From CAJQQK01 sp963696075 (GTDB lineage Bacteria > Pseudomonadota > Alphaproteobacteria > Rhizobiales > Hyphomicrobiaceae), in assembly GCA_963696075.1 (NCBI GenBank), contig CAVOJD010000020.1:1-64000 (forward strand): a stretch of 64,000 nt of DNA. The letters run 5' to 3'. A program made the position numbers and the translations under genes. Of this stretch, positions 7,866 through 16,095 are shown in pieces (position 1 is the first letter of the stretch; every line of letters starts with the position of its first letter). The notes below the pieces were generated by a model. It ran no database searches. It was not told the origin of the DNA and saw only the letters and a program-made list of their open reading frames with translations.

Positions 7866-9152
7866 TTATTCGGCGAGCCGCAAGGTTGAGACTTGCATAG
7901 CGATGTCCCGGAAAGACATGCGCAGCTCTTCGCCGTTGGTGGCGTTGTAGAAGTGCTCGGCCGACGTGGCGCATTGCTGCATCGTATCGTATGCAGATCC
8001 GCTCGAGCCAATCTCGAAGCCGACCGTGTAGACGACGATGCCCTTATTCTTCATCTTGGTGCAAAACTCACGGGCCTGCGTGGTCGAATCATCGCCATTG
8101 TACTGGGTGTTGTATTCGCCGTCGGTCATGAGGATCGCGATCTTGTAGAGCTTCGGCTTACCGTAACCGTTCGGTTCGCCAGCAAGGCTGTACGGCTTAC
8201 CTTTAGCGTCATTTCCCCAAACGCTTCCCCACTGCGGATCAAGCGCATACCAAGTGAATTGGGTCCCGAGATGCCCGGCGGTGCTGCCTCGGCCAGCGAA
8301 GCTGTCGACATGGGCCTTCAGTGCGGCTTTGTCTGACGACAACGGCATCATCGTCACCAGCGGATTGCACGTCCCGCTCGACTGATCCACATGTGTGAAG
8401 TACCCGAGCCCGGGTGTCGGGTGCTCGCCGGTGTAGCGGTTGGCATTGGTGCGCTCGCGAACGCAAGTGCGATCATCGCCGCTGCCGCCTGAAGCGGCGC
8501 CGGTTATGGCTGTGAAATGCGCACTCCCAACGTTGACGTGCTCAGAAAATGGAATCAGTGCGATCCGCGACGTAAATTCGCTCTGGTCCGCCCATACCAC
8601 GATATCGATCAAGTCTTTGGCGGCGGCCTTCATGGTATCGAGTTTGCCTGCACTCGTGCATTCAGTGATAACGGTGCCGCACATTGATCCTGTCACGTCG
8701 AGCATCATCGCTATTTCGACGTGTGAACCGGCATTGCCCCCGGCTGCAATAATCGCCTTCGCGATGTTGCGGACCTTGAGTTCAGAAATACCGATCACGC
8801 CGAGGAATGGTGTCCTAACTCGTGAGTCACTGATCGACACGGTAATCTCACCATCCTCGATGGCGAACGTGACGCTATCGTGGCTGAGAAAGCGGGACTT
8901 GTTTTCATTGTAGTATTTTTGGGCAGCGGCGAGCGCTTTTGCCTCGTCACCGTTCTCGATTTGCAGGACGCGCCCCGCCGCCAACACGGCCGCGTCCATC
9001 GCCTGGAGCGTTTCAGATCGTGCCGATGTGTACCGGTTATAATCGACTGCCCCGCCGACGACGGCCACCAGGATTGTCACCGCCAAAGCGAAAATGATGG
9101 CAATCGCGCCGGACTCGTCGCGACAGAAACTTTGGACCCGTTTTGTCCGCAT
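7866..9152 (-). CDS. TadG-like pilus-assembly protein with VWA domain, copy B
   Basis: Encodes the same 428 residues as copy A: Tad-type N-terminal helix (residues 15-36) and C-terminal VWA domain with MIDAS motif DVTGS at 152-156 and MTDG at 342-345. The genes differ at three bases, all in third codon positions and all silent (codons for Arg2, Thr114 and Gly331). Ribosome site, upstream boxes and terminator are also duplicated, so both copies look expressible. Gene dosage rather than new function is the simplest reading. Confidence 0.88.
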   Translation of the reverse strand: MRTKRVQSFCRDESGAIAIIFALAVTILVAVVGGAVDYNRYTSARSETLQAMDAAVLAAGRVLQIENGDEAKALAAAQKYYNENKSRFLSHDSVTFAIEDGEITVSISDSRVRTPFLGVIGISELKVRNIAKAIIAAGGNAGSHVEIAMMLDVTGSMCGTVITECTSAGKLDTMKAAAKDLIDIVVWADQSEFTSRIALIPFSEHVNVGSAHFTAITGAASGGSGDDRTCVRERTNANRYTGEHPTPGLGYFTHVDQSSGTCNPLVTMMPLSSDKAALKAHVDSFAGRGSTAGHLGTQFTWYALDPQWGSVWGNDAKGKPYSLAGEPNGYGKPKLYKIAILMTDGEYNTQYNGDDSTTQAREFCTKMKNKGIVVYTVGFEIGSSGSAYDTMQQCATSAEHFYNATNGEELRMSFRDIAMQVSTLRLAE

Positions 9153-9410
9153 ATAATCAGCCTCCGCTTAGGGAACTGACGGTATGCTGAGTTCATTTCT
9201 AAAATCTTTCAGAAAAGGTCGAATTTTATTCGATTTTTGTTTTGTTTCGACGTGCATCGCAGAAGGCGTAACAGACAATGAATAGGCGTGTGGTTCTGGG
9301 GCGCGAGTGCGTCGTCGACGCCAAACCCTGTCGAGCCGATGCGACCCTTCGACATGAGGTGTGCTTCAAGACCAACTGGGTGTCGAACAAGAGAACACAC
9401 TAACGCCCTG

Positions 9411-9446
9411 TTAACTAATCGTTAATGCTTGTTAACTATCGGTTAA
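9411..9446. promoter_or_regulatory. two CtrA-like boxes (TTAA-N7-TTAA), copy B
   Basis: Unchanged second copy of the 6074-6109 element: TTAA at 9411, 9422, 9432 and 9443, giving two perfect TTAA-N7-TTAA motifs upstream of the small gene at 9472 and divergent tadG-like copy B. Confidence 0.6.
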
Positions 9447-9471
9447 AGCCTTCCAAGCTCAACGGAGGGCC

Positions 9472-9750
9472 ATGATGTCGGTTTCAGCCACTAGACCCGT
9501 TTCAAATCAGAATAGACGGCGAATCCACGACTACCTCCAGGATCGAAGAGCGCGCTCCAGCGAGTTGAAGCAAGCGTTCACTGCGTTGCTTGGGCTTCAC
9601 GCATCGCTGCCAGACATTGCGTCGACCGATAACGCAGGTCTCGCGATGGAGACCGTTCCTGACATTGCGGAACTGGTCGCTGCGCGCGTGACGCGGACGA
9701 AATTGGACGATGTAGAACCGCTCGAAGCACGTTTGGTGCGTCATCCTTAA
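9472..9750 (+). CDS. unknown 92-residue protein, copy B
   Basis: Base-for-base identical to the gene at 6135-6413, with the same CGGAGGGCC ribosome site. Function unknown. The IS110 element starts downstream of it in both copies. Confidence 0.5.
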   Translation: MMSVSATRPVSNQNRRRIHDYLQDRRARSSELKQAFTALLGLHASLPDIASTDNAGLAMETVPDIAELVAARVTRTKLDDVEPLEARLVRHP

Positions 9751-10306
9751 GTCCCACAGTGGCAATGCTGCAAAACATCCCGAAGCAGTGTGGCGCCGAT
9801 TCAGGGTAGCTCAGCTAATCCACTATATCTCGAACCTCCGCTGCGCCACCGGGGGAAATGGACGACGATGCACCCGTTGCGGGCTGCCGCGCTCGGCTTT
9901 TGCTCTCGAATCGCTTTTCCGGAAATGGCCCATCTGTATGAACCGGCCGTGCGTTGCAAGCAGAAATTGGCATTGTGGAGGCTTGTGGTTTGCGCATCTG
10001 TATCCGGCCCGTTGACGGAGCGTTGTTGCTCCTGGCCATAATGGATATCCGCGCGCACCCGATCTCAATTCGCGTCTCGGCCCCAAAGGCCAGATGGGCC
10101 ACCTGATCGCGGGCACGCCGGCAGAACCAGTTTCTCCATTACCTCATTTCGCTCGCAAACATTGTTACTGCTATTGCCGCTGGCAATGTCAGTATTCTTC
10201 GGAGCCATCCTCGCGGAGCCACCGTCGCTCGCTCACCCCACTAGGTGAGCGACGGTTGCGAAGCATGGTGGCGGCCATCCTTGTGGTGAACCTGAGCGTC
10301 GTCATA

Positions 10307-11362
10307 TCAAGCACTTTCGGTTGAGATGCGCGGCTCGTAGTTTCGGCTCTCATGCAATACCGTCCAAGCAATCCGTGCGAGTTTATTGGCAAGGGCCGTC
10401 GCCAGAACATTGCGGTGCAATCGTTGTTTGGCTTGCACAAGCCACGCTCCGAAGGCGTGTTTTGGCCAACTTGCCGGATGCATGAGAACGGCACGGGCTC
10501 CCTGGATAAACAGCGAGCGCAAATAGCGATTTCCTCGTTTGGTAATCCGGCCCAGGATAGTGCGGTCACCAGTCGACATTTGCTTTGGCACGAGCCCAAG
10601 CCAGGCAGCAAAGTTGCGTCCTTTTTCAAATGCAGCGCCATCGCCTACCGCCGCCACCATTGCACTTGCGATGATCGGGCCGATACCAGGCACGCTCATC
10701 AATTGCTGACAGCCCGGATCACGTTTCGCCACAGCGTCAATCTCTTCAGTCACGACTTCGATGCGCTCATCAAGTCGAACCCAGTCAGCAATAAGATCCT
10801 CGATGATTTGGATCATGCGTTGAGATAGTACGTCAGTGCGGTCTGCCAGGATGTTCGGTAATTGATGACGAAGGTGGCGATAGCCTTGCCGTACTGCGAT
10901 CCCGTGCTCCAGCAGGAAGCCGCGGATCTGATTGATCAGCGCAGTGCGGTTGCGGATGAGACGCGTCCGTACCCGATGCAAAGCTTGAAGATCCAATTGA
11001 TCATCACTTTTGATGGGAACACAAAGCGTTGTCGGTCGCTGGACCGCCTCGCCAACGGCAAAGGCATCTCGGAAGTCACTCTTGTGACCTTGCCGGAACG
11101 GCTTGGCGTATGATGGAGGCACCTGCTTCACGTCATGACCGAGGGCAGCAAGATTGCGCGCCACATAGTGTGTTGCCATGCCCGCTTCGATCCCGATCAG
11201 GCATCGCGGACTATTGGCAAGCCGCTCACTAATACGGGTTCGCGAAATCTTTTCGCGCAGCACAATCGTGCCACATGCATCGAGGCCGATCATATGGCAA
11301 GTCGTCTTGCCCATATCCATACCGATGGTTGCCAGATTGTCTGGGAAGGTCTTGCGAGGCAT
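10307..11362 (-). CDS. IS110-family transposase (DEDD), intact
   Basis: A 351-residue recombinase. The N-terminal RuvC-like DEDD domain shows D16 (GMDMGK), E59 (IGIEAG), and D96 and D99 (KSDFRDA). The C-terminal Transposase_20 domain has VPGIGPIIAS (224-233; S233 is a plausible nucleophile) and ends in a conserved basic helix. The ATG at 11362 is preceded by AAGGAG; an upstream in-frame start at 11425 would add 21 residues with no better ribosome site. The family moves without terminal inverted repeats and uses a bridge RNA encoded next to the gene. All catalytic residues are present, so it may be active. Its 3' third is also found at 6970-7257. Confidence 0.95.
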   Translation of the reverse strand: MPRKTFPDNLATIGMDMGKTTCHMIGLDACGTIVLREKISRTRISERLANSPRCLIGIEAGMATHYVARNLAALGHDVKQVPPSYAKPFRQGHKSDFRDAFAVGEAVQRPTTLCVPIKSDDQLDLQALHRVRTRLIRNRTALINQIRGFLLEHGIAVRQGYRHLRHQLPNILADRTDVLSQRMIQIIEDLIADWVRLDERIEVVTEEIDAVAKRDPGCQQLMSVPGIGPIIASAMVAAVGDGAAFEKGRNFAAWLGLVPKQMSTGDRTILGRITKRGNRYLRSLFIQGARAVLMHPASWPKHAFGAWLVQAKQRLHRNVLATALANKLARIAWTVLHESRNYEPRISTESA

Positions 11363-11719
11363 GGCGTAGCTCCTTGCTTGAAAGCCTCCGCCGCAAACTC
11401 TGCACCCGATTAGGGGCACGAGCACGGCCGGTCCATACCATTCGCGTCGGCTCGCGGTCGGACGACGCTCGAAGCTCTCAGAAAGCCGACAAGGTCGCGG
11501 TGGCCGGACCCGTACACGACCTCACGTCGGCAATGTCCGCTGCCGGAGGTATTGCGTCAAGGTGGAGCGGCCCGATGGACGGCCCCTGCGGCTGAGGCGC
11601 GACTTCGGCTCCCTCTGCACAGCCGAAGTTTGTCACTATGCCAGCTCGCGGATTGCCTGCATGGAACGGTAGCTTAAAAGCTGCCAGCCTTCGGCAGGCA
11701 CCAACGCTTCCCAAGTCTC
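11363..11719. other. 357-bp non-coding stretch upstream of the IS110 transposase; candidate bridge-RNA region
   Basis: No convincing gene. A short minus-strand frame (11478-11723) starting at a GTG that overlaps the stop of the next gene is Pro/Ala-rich and probably chance. Members of the IS110 group encode a structured bridge RNA in the end upstream of the transposase, so this is the first place to look. Several GC-rich complementary segments lie between 11480 and 11590, but I cannot fix RNA ends or loops by eye. Confidence 0.35.
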
Positions 11720-11926
11720 TCACGGCCCCCAGAACCGCCGAGCCGGGTCGCGCTCTTCTGCGGTCTTCTCTTGCGAGATCCTCAAGAGCACCTCAGCGGC
11801 CTTGACCGAAACATGCGTCGGGGGATCTGCCGCGGCAACTTCTACAAGTCGGGCAATGATGTCTTCGGCATGCTCGCGCGCACGCAAAATCGCCGTATCC
11901 TCAGTTTCCCGTTTGTCTCGCCCCAT
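11720..11926 (-). CDS. small unknown protein of the mobile island
   Basis: A 68-residue charged, helical protein (KRETEDTAILRAREHAEDII; then KAAEVLLRISQEKTAEERDP). Family not recognised. It is last in a leftward series with the winged-helix gene, an 70-residue unknown and the HGGxSTG gene, with a 33-base gap to the HGGxSTG gene. Codon pattern and amphipathic helices make it look real, but its size keeps the call uncertain. Confidence 0.5.
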   Translation of the reverse strand: MGRDKRETEDTAILRAREHAEDIIARLVEVAAADPPTHVSVKAAEVLLRISQEKTAEERDPARRFWGP

Positions 11927-11959
11927 TGTAGTACCCCATGATGCACGCGCACACGCGCG

Positions 11960-12247
11960 CTAGGTGTCAAAAAATTCGCGTTCTTGCCGCCACTTCTCCC
12001 AGCGACGCACGACGGCCGCCCGCGATGCGCGTCGCCCTCCTGGCGATCGTGGACCGGTTGACTTGCCGCCGTGCAACTTGCATCGGCCGCCGGCGCCATT
12101 GCCCGGCGCTCGGCATTGCTGCCCCAACCGGGTCCGAGCGCCGCAGCGCTTGTTGCGATCGGCGTGGGCCTCGATCAATCGCTGTGCCTCGTTCAGCAAT
12201 CGTTCGATCCGGCCAGCTACGCGTGGCTTCACATCATCTTTGAACAT
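11960..12247 (-). CDS. HGGxSTG-motif small protein
   Basis: 95 residues. The core CGARTRLGQQCRAPG...GRCKLHGGKSTGPRSPGG matches the small Cys/His protein type known by its HGGxSTG motif, often found on prophages, plasmids and integrated elements. Two Cys pairs and the His suggest metal binding, an inference. GAGGAG lies just before the ATG. It sits in a leftward gene set of an integrated element, as is usual for this type. Its biochemical role is unknown. Confidence 0.75.
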   Translation of the reverse strand: MFKDDVKPRVAGRIERLLNEAQRLIEAHADRNKRCGARTRLGQQCRAPGNGAGGRCKLHGGKSTGPRSPGGRRASRAAVVRRWEKWRQEREFFDT

Positions 12248-12259
12248 TCTCGTTTCTCC

Positions 12260-12472
12260 TCATCGGAACTCCGCGCATCCGAGCAGGACCTCCATCCAGG
12301 TTTGCCATCCGCGTAACGCCGCGTTTGACCCATATTCAAAATCACCAGCTGGTTGAAGCACCTTGACGACGCTTCGCCACTCAGATCTTAAAAGCAGCCT
12401 TTTCTTGAGCTGTTTCGGTTCGTACTTTTCTCGCGAACTGCGAGCTGCGGCGTATGCAAAGAATATCAGCAT
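12260..12472 (-). CDS. small unknown protein, Trp-rich C-terminus
   Basis: About 70 residues from ATG 12472, or 84 from an ATG at 12514 that would overlap the end of the winged-helix gene by 23 bases. The C-terminal part (GDFEYGSNAALRGWQTWMEV) looks protein-like, and the frame ends 12 bases before the HGGxSTG start, as expected in an operon. No family recognised. Confidence 0.42.
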   Translation of the reverse strand: MLIFFAYAAARSSREKYEPKQLKKRLLLRSEWRSVVKVLQPAGDFEYGSNAALRGWQTWMEVLLGCAEFR

Positions 12473-12491
12473 CACCAATGGTGCTCTGAAA

Positions 12492-13649
12492 CTACCAGCC
12501 GAGTTGCCATGCAAGCAGCAGGCGTTTGCCGATCAGCTCCAAGCTGTTCAACCAATCGCCTGTTCGACCGATACGCTTCTCGATGTCTTCCAGAACTGCT
12601 CGCAAAGCGGCGTTTGGCTCGGTGATGTTGTTGTCGCCTTGCACAAGAATTCCAGCCGCGATTTCGATCACCCCCGCTGCAAGATGCGGACTGGCAAGCG
12701 CGGAGGAAATCCGGCGTCTACTTGCCGCGCGAATGACCTCGAGAAGTTGCTGCGGATCGACCAGTTCCGAAATGCGCTCGCGCTCTTCATCAGAAATATC
12801 GTCAACTACTGTCTGGTAGTACTCGTTGCCCTGCGCAGATATCCATCCGAGCAGCAATGGATCAGCATACGCTTCAGCAATCAAATCATGAATCGACAGG
12901 CTTTCTGAGCCATCAGAAAGCCGTGGCTTCTGGAGTTTGTTTGGAGGGTTTACTTCTGAAGTAGGTGAAGGGGATTCCTTGTGTATGCGTGCCTCTCTTT
13001 CCCGTACCGCTAAATCACGTCCCGTTAATCTCGCCCGGTCCCTTTCGGAAAGGGCTTGGTAGCGCCACGCAGCATATCGACCATTCGCGTTGCGTTCTTG
13101 ACGTCGTGCGACGATCCACTTCTTTGCTGCGAGTTCCTGTAGGGCTTGCTGCGCAGTCTTCCGGTGCCAGCCGAAACGTGCCGCGACTTCGCGGGCGAAA
13201 GCACCGGGATTGGTCTTTAGCCAGATCAACGTAGCGAGTGCATTCAATGAAAGCGTCGCATCGAACCAAGCTCGCTTAATGTGTGGGGTGTTCGAGCTTG
13301 AAGTATAGCCGAGCTCTTCGATGATCCGAGCATTGCTATCTGATCGTGTCAGATACCCTAGTTGTACGAGCCGCCTAATCGACCGGTATGCAGCATTGCG
13401 ACCCAACCCGTTGCGTGGCAGGCGGCTCTCACAAGCATTCGCAGATGAGTAGGCAGGCTTGTTGTCGACCAACCTGTGAAGCAGCTCTGCCCGCAATTTG
13501 AACCTGCCAACGAACGTGGATCGGTATGCGAGCACGACGAGATCGGCTGCCGTCAGGCGCTCATCATTTCGAATGGAACGTGGCAACCTGCCAAAGGCCC
13601 GCGTCGTGCGGAATTGTTGCTCCTCAACCACCGTTAGGTGCTTCTCCAT
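12492..13649 (-). CDS. winged-helix DNA-binding protein, replication-initiator-like
   Basis: 385 residues from ATG 13649, which has a GGGGAGG ribosome site; a start at 13685 is open but not needed. The N-terminal 110 residues (FGRLPRSIRNDERLTAADLVVLAYRSTF, then GRNAAYRSIRRLVQLGYLTRS) form a winged helix like those at the start of plasmid and phage replication proteins. A second HTH follows near 160-190 (REVAARFGWHRKTAQQALQELAAKKWI). The C-terminus is an unassigned acidic helical region. It heads the leftward gene set of the island. Replication initiation is inferred from the fold; a transcription regulator is equally possible. Confidence 0.6.
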   Translation of the reverse strand: MEKHLTVVEEQQFRTTRAFGRLPRSIRNDERLTAADLVVLAYRSTFVGRFKLRAELLHRLVDNKPAYSSANACESRLPRNGLGRNAAYRSIRRLVQLGYLTRSDSNARIIEELGYTSSSNTPHIKRAWFDATLSLNALATLIWLKTNPGAFAREVAARFGWHRKTAQQALQELAAKKWIVARRQERNANGRYAAWRYQALSERDRARLTGRDLAVREREARIHKESPSPTSEVNPPNKLQKPRLSDGSESLSIHDLIAEAYADPLLLGWISAQGNEYYQTVVDDISDEERERISELVDPQQLLEVIRAASRRRISSALASPHLAAGVIEIAAGILVQGDNNITEPNAALRAVLEDIEKRIGRTGDWLNSLELIGKRLLLAWQLGW

Positions 13650-13767
13650 GCTCGCCTCCCCTGAAGTCCCAATGGAGGCGAGCATGGATCAAGTATCGAG
13701 AGCCGAGTCCGAATCGGAGAGCGGTCAGTGGAAATCGGATTGGCGGAGCCCATCTCATCCGGCACCG

Positions 13768-14427
13768 TCAGGCGCCGTCGTCTTCAGGACCCAGCATATC
13801 TCTCAGTTCTTTGAGGATCTGTCGGATCGTGTCTTGCCGAACGGGATATTTGTGAAACAGGGTGATGTCTTCAATTCGCCTCGCTGTGTCGCTCCTTTTG
13901 GCATCAGGGTCGAAAGCAAGAAACTCGTGGATGAGACACCAAATGATCCGACAATGCGAACGTTCGCGAATAGGGCGTTCACGCCTTACGCCAGCTTTTC
14001 GTTTTGACGTCGAACGCGTCTGTTGCGGCCCGCCTTTTGAAGTCTCACCTGGCAGCTCGAGAAGATCGTTACCAAACTGAAGATAAGCGTCATCGAACGC
14101 TTTGATCACTGGAATGATACCTTCAAGCGTCTGCTCAAGATCGGCGCCCGTTGATGTGTCAATATCGATTGAACAAAGAAGTTCGTTCAGCACAGGAACG
14201 TTTAACCGCTCAATGTCTGCGCAAAAGTTCAAGACACTATTCTGGGTGAAGCAATTCGGCATGACTGGGCAACGTGGCGCATCCAAGCAAGCGCATCTCG
14301 TCGACTTGACCAATATGTCGCGTGAGTGGAGCGCACTCGCCAGGAGTTCCGGCTTGTTCGCACGAGCGTAGTGGTCGCGTTCGATGACAGCGAACACATT
14401 TTCGAATATCCGCTTTCGAATATCCAT
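13768..14427 (-). CDS. unknown 219-residue protein of the mobile island
   Basis: Starts at ATG 14427 behind GAAGGAGATG; the longer open frame upstream is rich in Arg/Ser/Cys and probably untranslated. A Cys cluster (CACLDAPRCPVMPNC, about residues 41-55) could bind metal. The middle is acidic and helical, then comes a basic linker (TSKRKAGVRRERPIRERS) and a helical end. No family recognised. It is divergent from the membrane/HTH gene and lies 118 bases upstream of the winged-helix gene on the same strand. Confidence 0.55.
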   Translation of the reverse strand: MDIRKRIFENVFAVIERDHYARANKPELLASALHSRDILVKSTRCACLDAPRCPVMPNCFTQNSVLNFCADIERLNVPVLNELLCSIDIDTSTGADLEQTLEGIIPVIKAFDDAYLQFGNDLLELPGETSKGGPQQTRSTSKRKAGVRRERPIRERSHCRIIWCLIHEFLAFDPDAKRSDTARRIEDITLFHKYPVRQDTIRQILKELRDMLGPEDDGA

Positions 14428-14525
14428 GACGGCATCTCCTTCAATAAGTTCGTCCTCGTGTTGCCAACGACAAGCGCATTGGCGGTTTCGTGCCGGCCAC
14501 CGTCGCCTGCTGCCGACGCTCTGAC

Positions 14526-14672
14526 GTCGCGAGCACGACAACCGGTGGACCCACAAGACCTAGCTAGAGCCAAGCTATTTGAGAGGTATTAGCGCCGTCG
14601 GGGCGTCGCGATCGTGGCAACCGGTGGGCCCACACAGGGAACGCGAAAGCGATTTGAGAGGTATTAGTGCCG
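14526..14672. repeat. two imperfect direct repeats of about 75-79 bp in the divergent control region
   Basis: Unit 1 begins GTCGCGAGCACGACAACCGG and unit 2 begins GTCGCGATCGTGGCAACCGG, 79 bases later. Both continue CCGGTGG.CCCACA and end TTTGAGAGGTATTAG.GCCG (14578 and 14653, 75 bases apart). The ends are better kept than the middle, as in repeated operator or iteron sites. The pair lies between the minus-strand 219-residue gene and the plus-strand membrane/HTH gene. Confidence 0.75.
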
Positions 14673-15835
14673 CTTCTCGAACCGATCTGATTCTTCGAAA
14701 CCCAATTCGGCTTCCTCACCTGCATCTCGTGCCACGCTGCCACGAACCTTTTCGTTCGTGGAGAGAACGCGTGGAGCAGACACGCACCAGGAAGCTCGGA
14801 AAGCCTAGGGAGCCGACAGTTCGAAGAACCGTCGCTGCGCTCCTCACGGCAGCTGCATCGGTGTTCATCGGCCTCAGTGTCATCTTGGCCGGCTTCAGCG
14901 GTTTCTTGGTTGGCGGGGCCTTCAGCGTCAGCATCTGGCCGGAGATCAATGACGTTCCGACCGGTCCGATTTTGGGTTCAATGGTCGGCTGTTCGATGAG
15001 CCTGACCAAGGCGATTGTGTCCGCCAGTTTCGGCACCCGTCGATTTGGTTGCACTTCGATTATTCTTGGCGCCGTCTTTTGGCTTGCGGCAACACTTTAT
15101 CTGCCGACCACCACGTGGCTTGCGCTCGGGAACGAGCAACTCATGCAAGAAGCCAAGTGGCTGGAGAGCATCGTTGTTCTCGGCGCTCTTTTCATTTTTG
15201 AGGTCGGAGCAGGTTCGCTACCGGCCCTCGCTCTGGACCGACATGGGCCGGTCGAAGATCACCTAGAAGATCTCTTAAGAGAACGCTCGTCGATCCCGTC
15301 GATGCTCATTGAGACCCGGTCGAGTTCGTCGAAGAACGCCCGCAACGAACAGCGAGTACGCGTCATCGAGAGGCTGCGATCGATCTTCATTGACCAGTGT
15401 TCTGACAATCCATCGGGCTGGGCGAAGGTCAGCCAGCGAGAACTGGCGCGTTCGTTGAACTGCTCTGTCAGCACGGTGAACGGCTGCCTTCACGCCCTGG
15501 AGGACGAGGGTGTCATCGAGCTTCGAACGAAACCCAGAACACGCTTCCGCTTTCCCGTCGACGCGTCCCAGGGCGGCGCAAATGCCCCGAGTGACCTGAT
15601 GCCGACCAACCCTCTATCGCTGTCGGATGAGGAGCAGTCCTATGCCCCCACTTCTAAAGAGCTTCGTTCTCAGAACAAACGGTCGAACGCGTCCTTCGAA
15701 CCTGTTGCGACGCGTCGCCACGACGAACGACAACGCGTCGGCGCAAGTCTCAGCGTGACCGGCAGACGCGCGCAAAGTGGCACCTCATCGGGGCGTACAA
15801 GTGTTGCCCAGACACTCGAACAGCACAGACGGTGA
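14579..15835 (+). CDS. membrane protein with C-terminal winged-helix domain
   Basis: A fusion of two parts. About residues 82-220 hold four hydrophobic segments (TVAALLTAAASVFIGLSVIL; SMSLTKAIVSASF; IILGAVFWLAATLY; IVVLGALFIFEVGAG). Residues 255-330 form a winged helix (RVRVIERLRSIF, then WAKVSQRELARSLNCSVSTV with recognition helix, and a wing). A polar Ser/Arg tail follows. The start is uncertain: the first codon (TTG 14579) lies inside a direct repeat, so the true start may be further in, such as GTG 14771. The stop overlaps the next gene as GTGA. No family recognised; a membrane-tethered regulator or plasmid replication/partition-type protein is possible. Confidence 0.6.
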   Translation: MRGISAVGASRSWQPVGPHRERESDLRGISAASRTDLILRNPIRLPHLHLVPRCHEPFRSWRERVEQTRTRKLGKPREPTVRRTVAALLTAAASVFIGLSVILAGFSGFLVGGAFSVSIWPEINDVPTGPILGSMVGCSMSLTKAIVSASFGTRRFGCTSIILGAVFWLAATLYLPTTTWLALGNEQLMQEAKWLESIVVLGALFIFEVGAGSLPALALDRHGPVEDHLEDLLRERSSIPSMLIETRSSSSKNARNEQRVRVIERLRSIFIDQCSDNPSGWAKVSQRELARSLNCSVSTVNGCLHALEDEGVIELRTKPRTRFRFPVDASQGGANAPSDLMPTNPLSLSDEEQSYAPTSKELRSQNKRSNASFEPVATRRHDERQRVGASLSVTGRRAQSGTSSGRTSVAQTLEQHRR

Positions 15836-16095
15836 CGACCACCGTGGGAAAGCCTTCAAATAGCGTTTCGGTGCATCAGGGCGCTTGGCCCCGACTGATG
15901 CGCGCCAAGACGGCGGCTGCTTACGTTGATGAACGATCAGTCGATGCCTTCCGGCGGGCAATTGGTACAATCTGGCCCCAACCGATCCGGATTAGTGGAA
16001 AGGGCGAACGATGGCTCAAGGACGAACTCGACGCCGCGATCGAACGGCTGTCAGACAAAACCGAACACGTCCGAGACGCGTCGGACGTGTTGTGA
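15832..16095 (+). CDS. Xis/AlpA-like small DNA-binding protein
   Basis: 87 residues, GTG start overlapping the previous stop (GTGA). The core MRAKTAAAYVDERSVDAFRRAI followed by WPQPIRISGKGERWLKDELDAAIERL has the pattern of an AlpA/excisionase-type winged helix, in which a short helix-turn-helix reads as a site-specific helper, here placed directly before the integrase. Its stop again overlaps the integrase GTG start (GTGA). Role as excisionase or regulator is inferred from fold and place. Confidence 0.7.
   Translation: MTTTVGKPSNSVSVHQGAWPRLMRAKTAAAYVDERSVDAFRRAIGTIWPQPIRISGKGERWLKDELDAAIERLSDKTEHVRDASDVL

Larger units (their letters stand above)
3921..10594. repeat. tandem duplication, two 3337-bp units (3921-7257 and 7258-10594)
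   Basis: Every base from 3921 to 7257 recurs 3337 bases later, with seven single-base differences (copy A positions 4019, 4438, 4823, 5474, 5810, 5914, 6439). The left break is in the response regulator and the right break in the IS110 transposase. Only one base is shared at the join, so illegitimate recombination is more likely than exchange between long repeats. The unit holds the response-regulator tail, a terminator, tadG-like, the CtrA-like boxes, a small gene and the transposase 3' end. The intact response regulator on the left and intact transposase on the right show the ancestral order. Confidence 0.97.

Noticed and set aside
11478..11723. 81-codon frame starting at a GTG that overlaps the previous stop
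   Set aside because: The GTGA overlap is attractive, but the product is low-complexity Pro/Ala with no domain and it covers the likely IS110 end.
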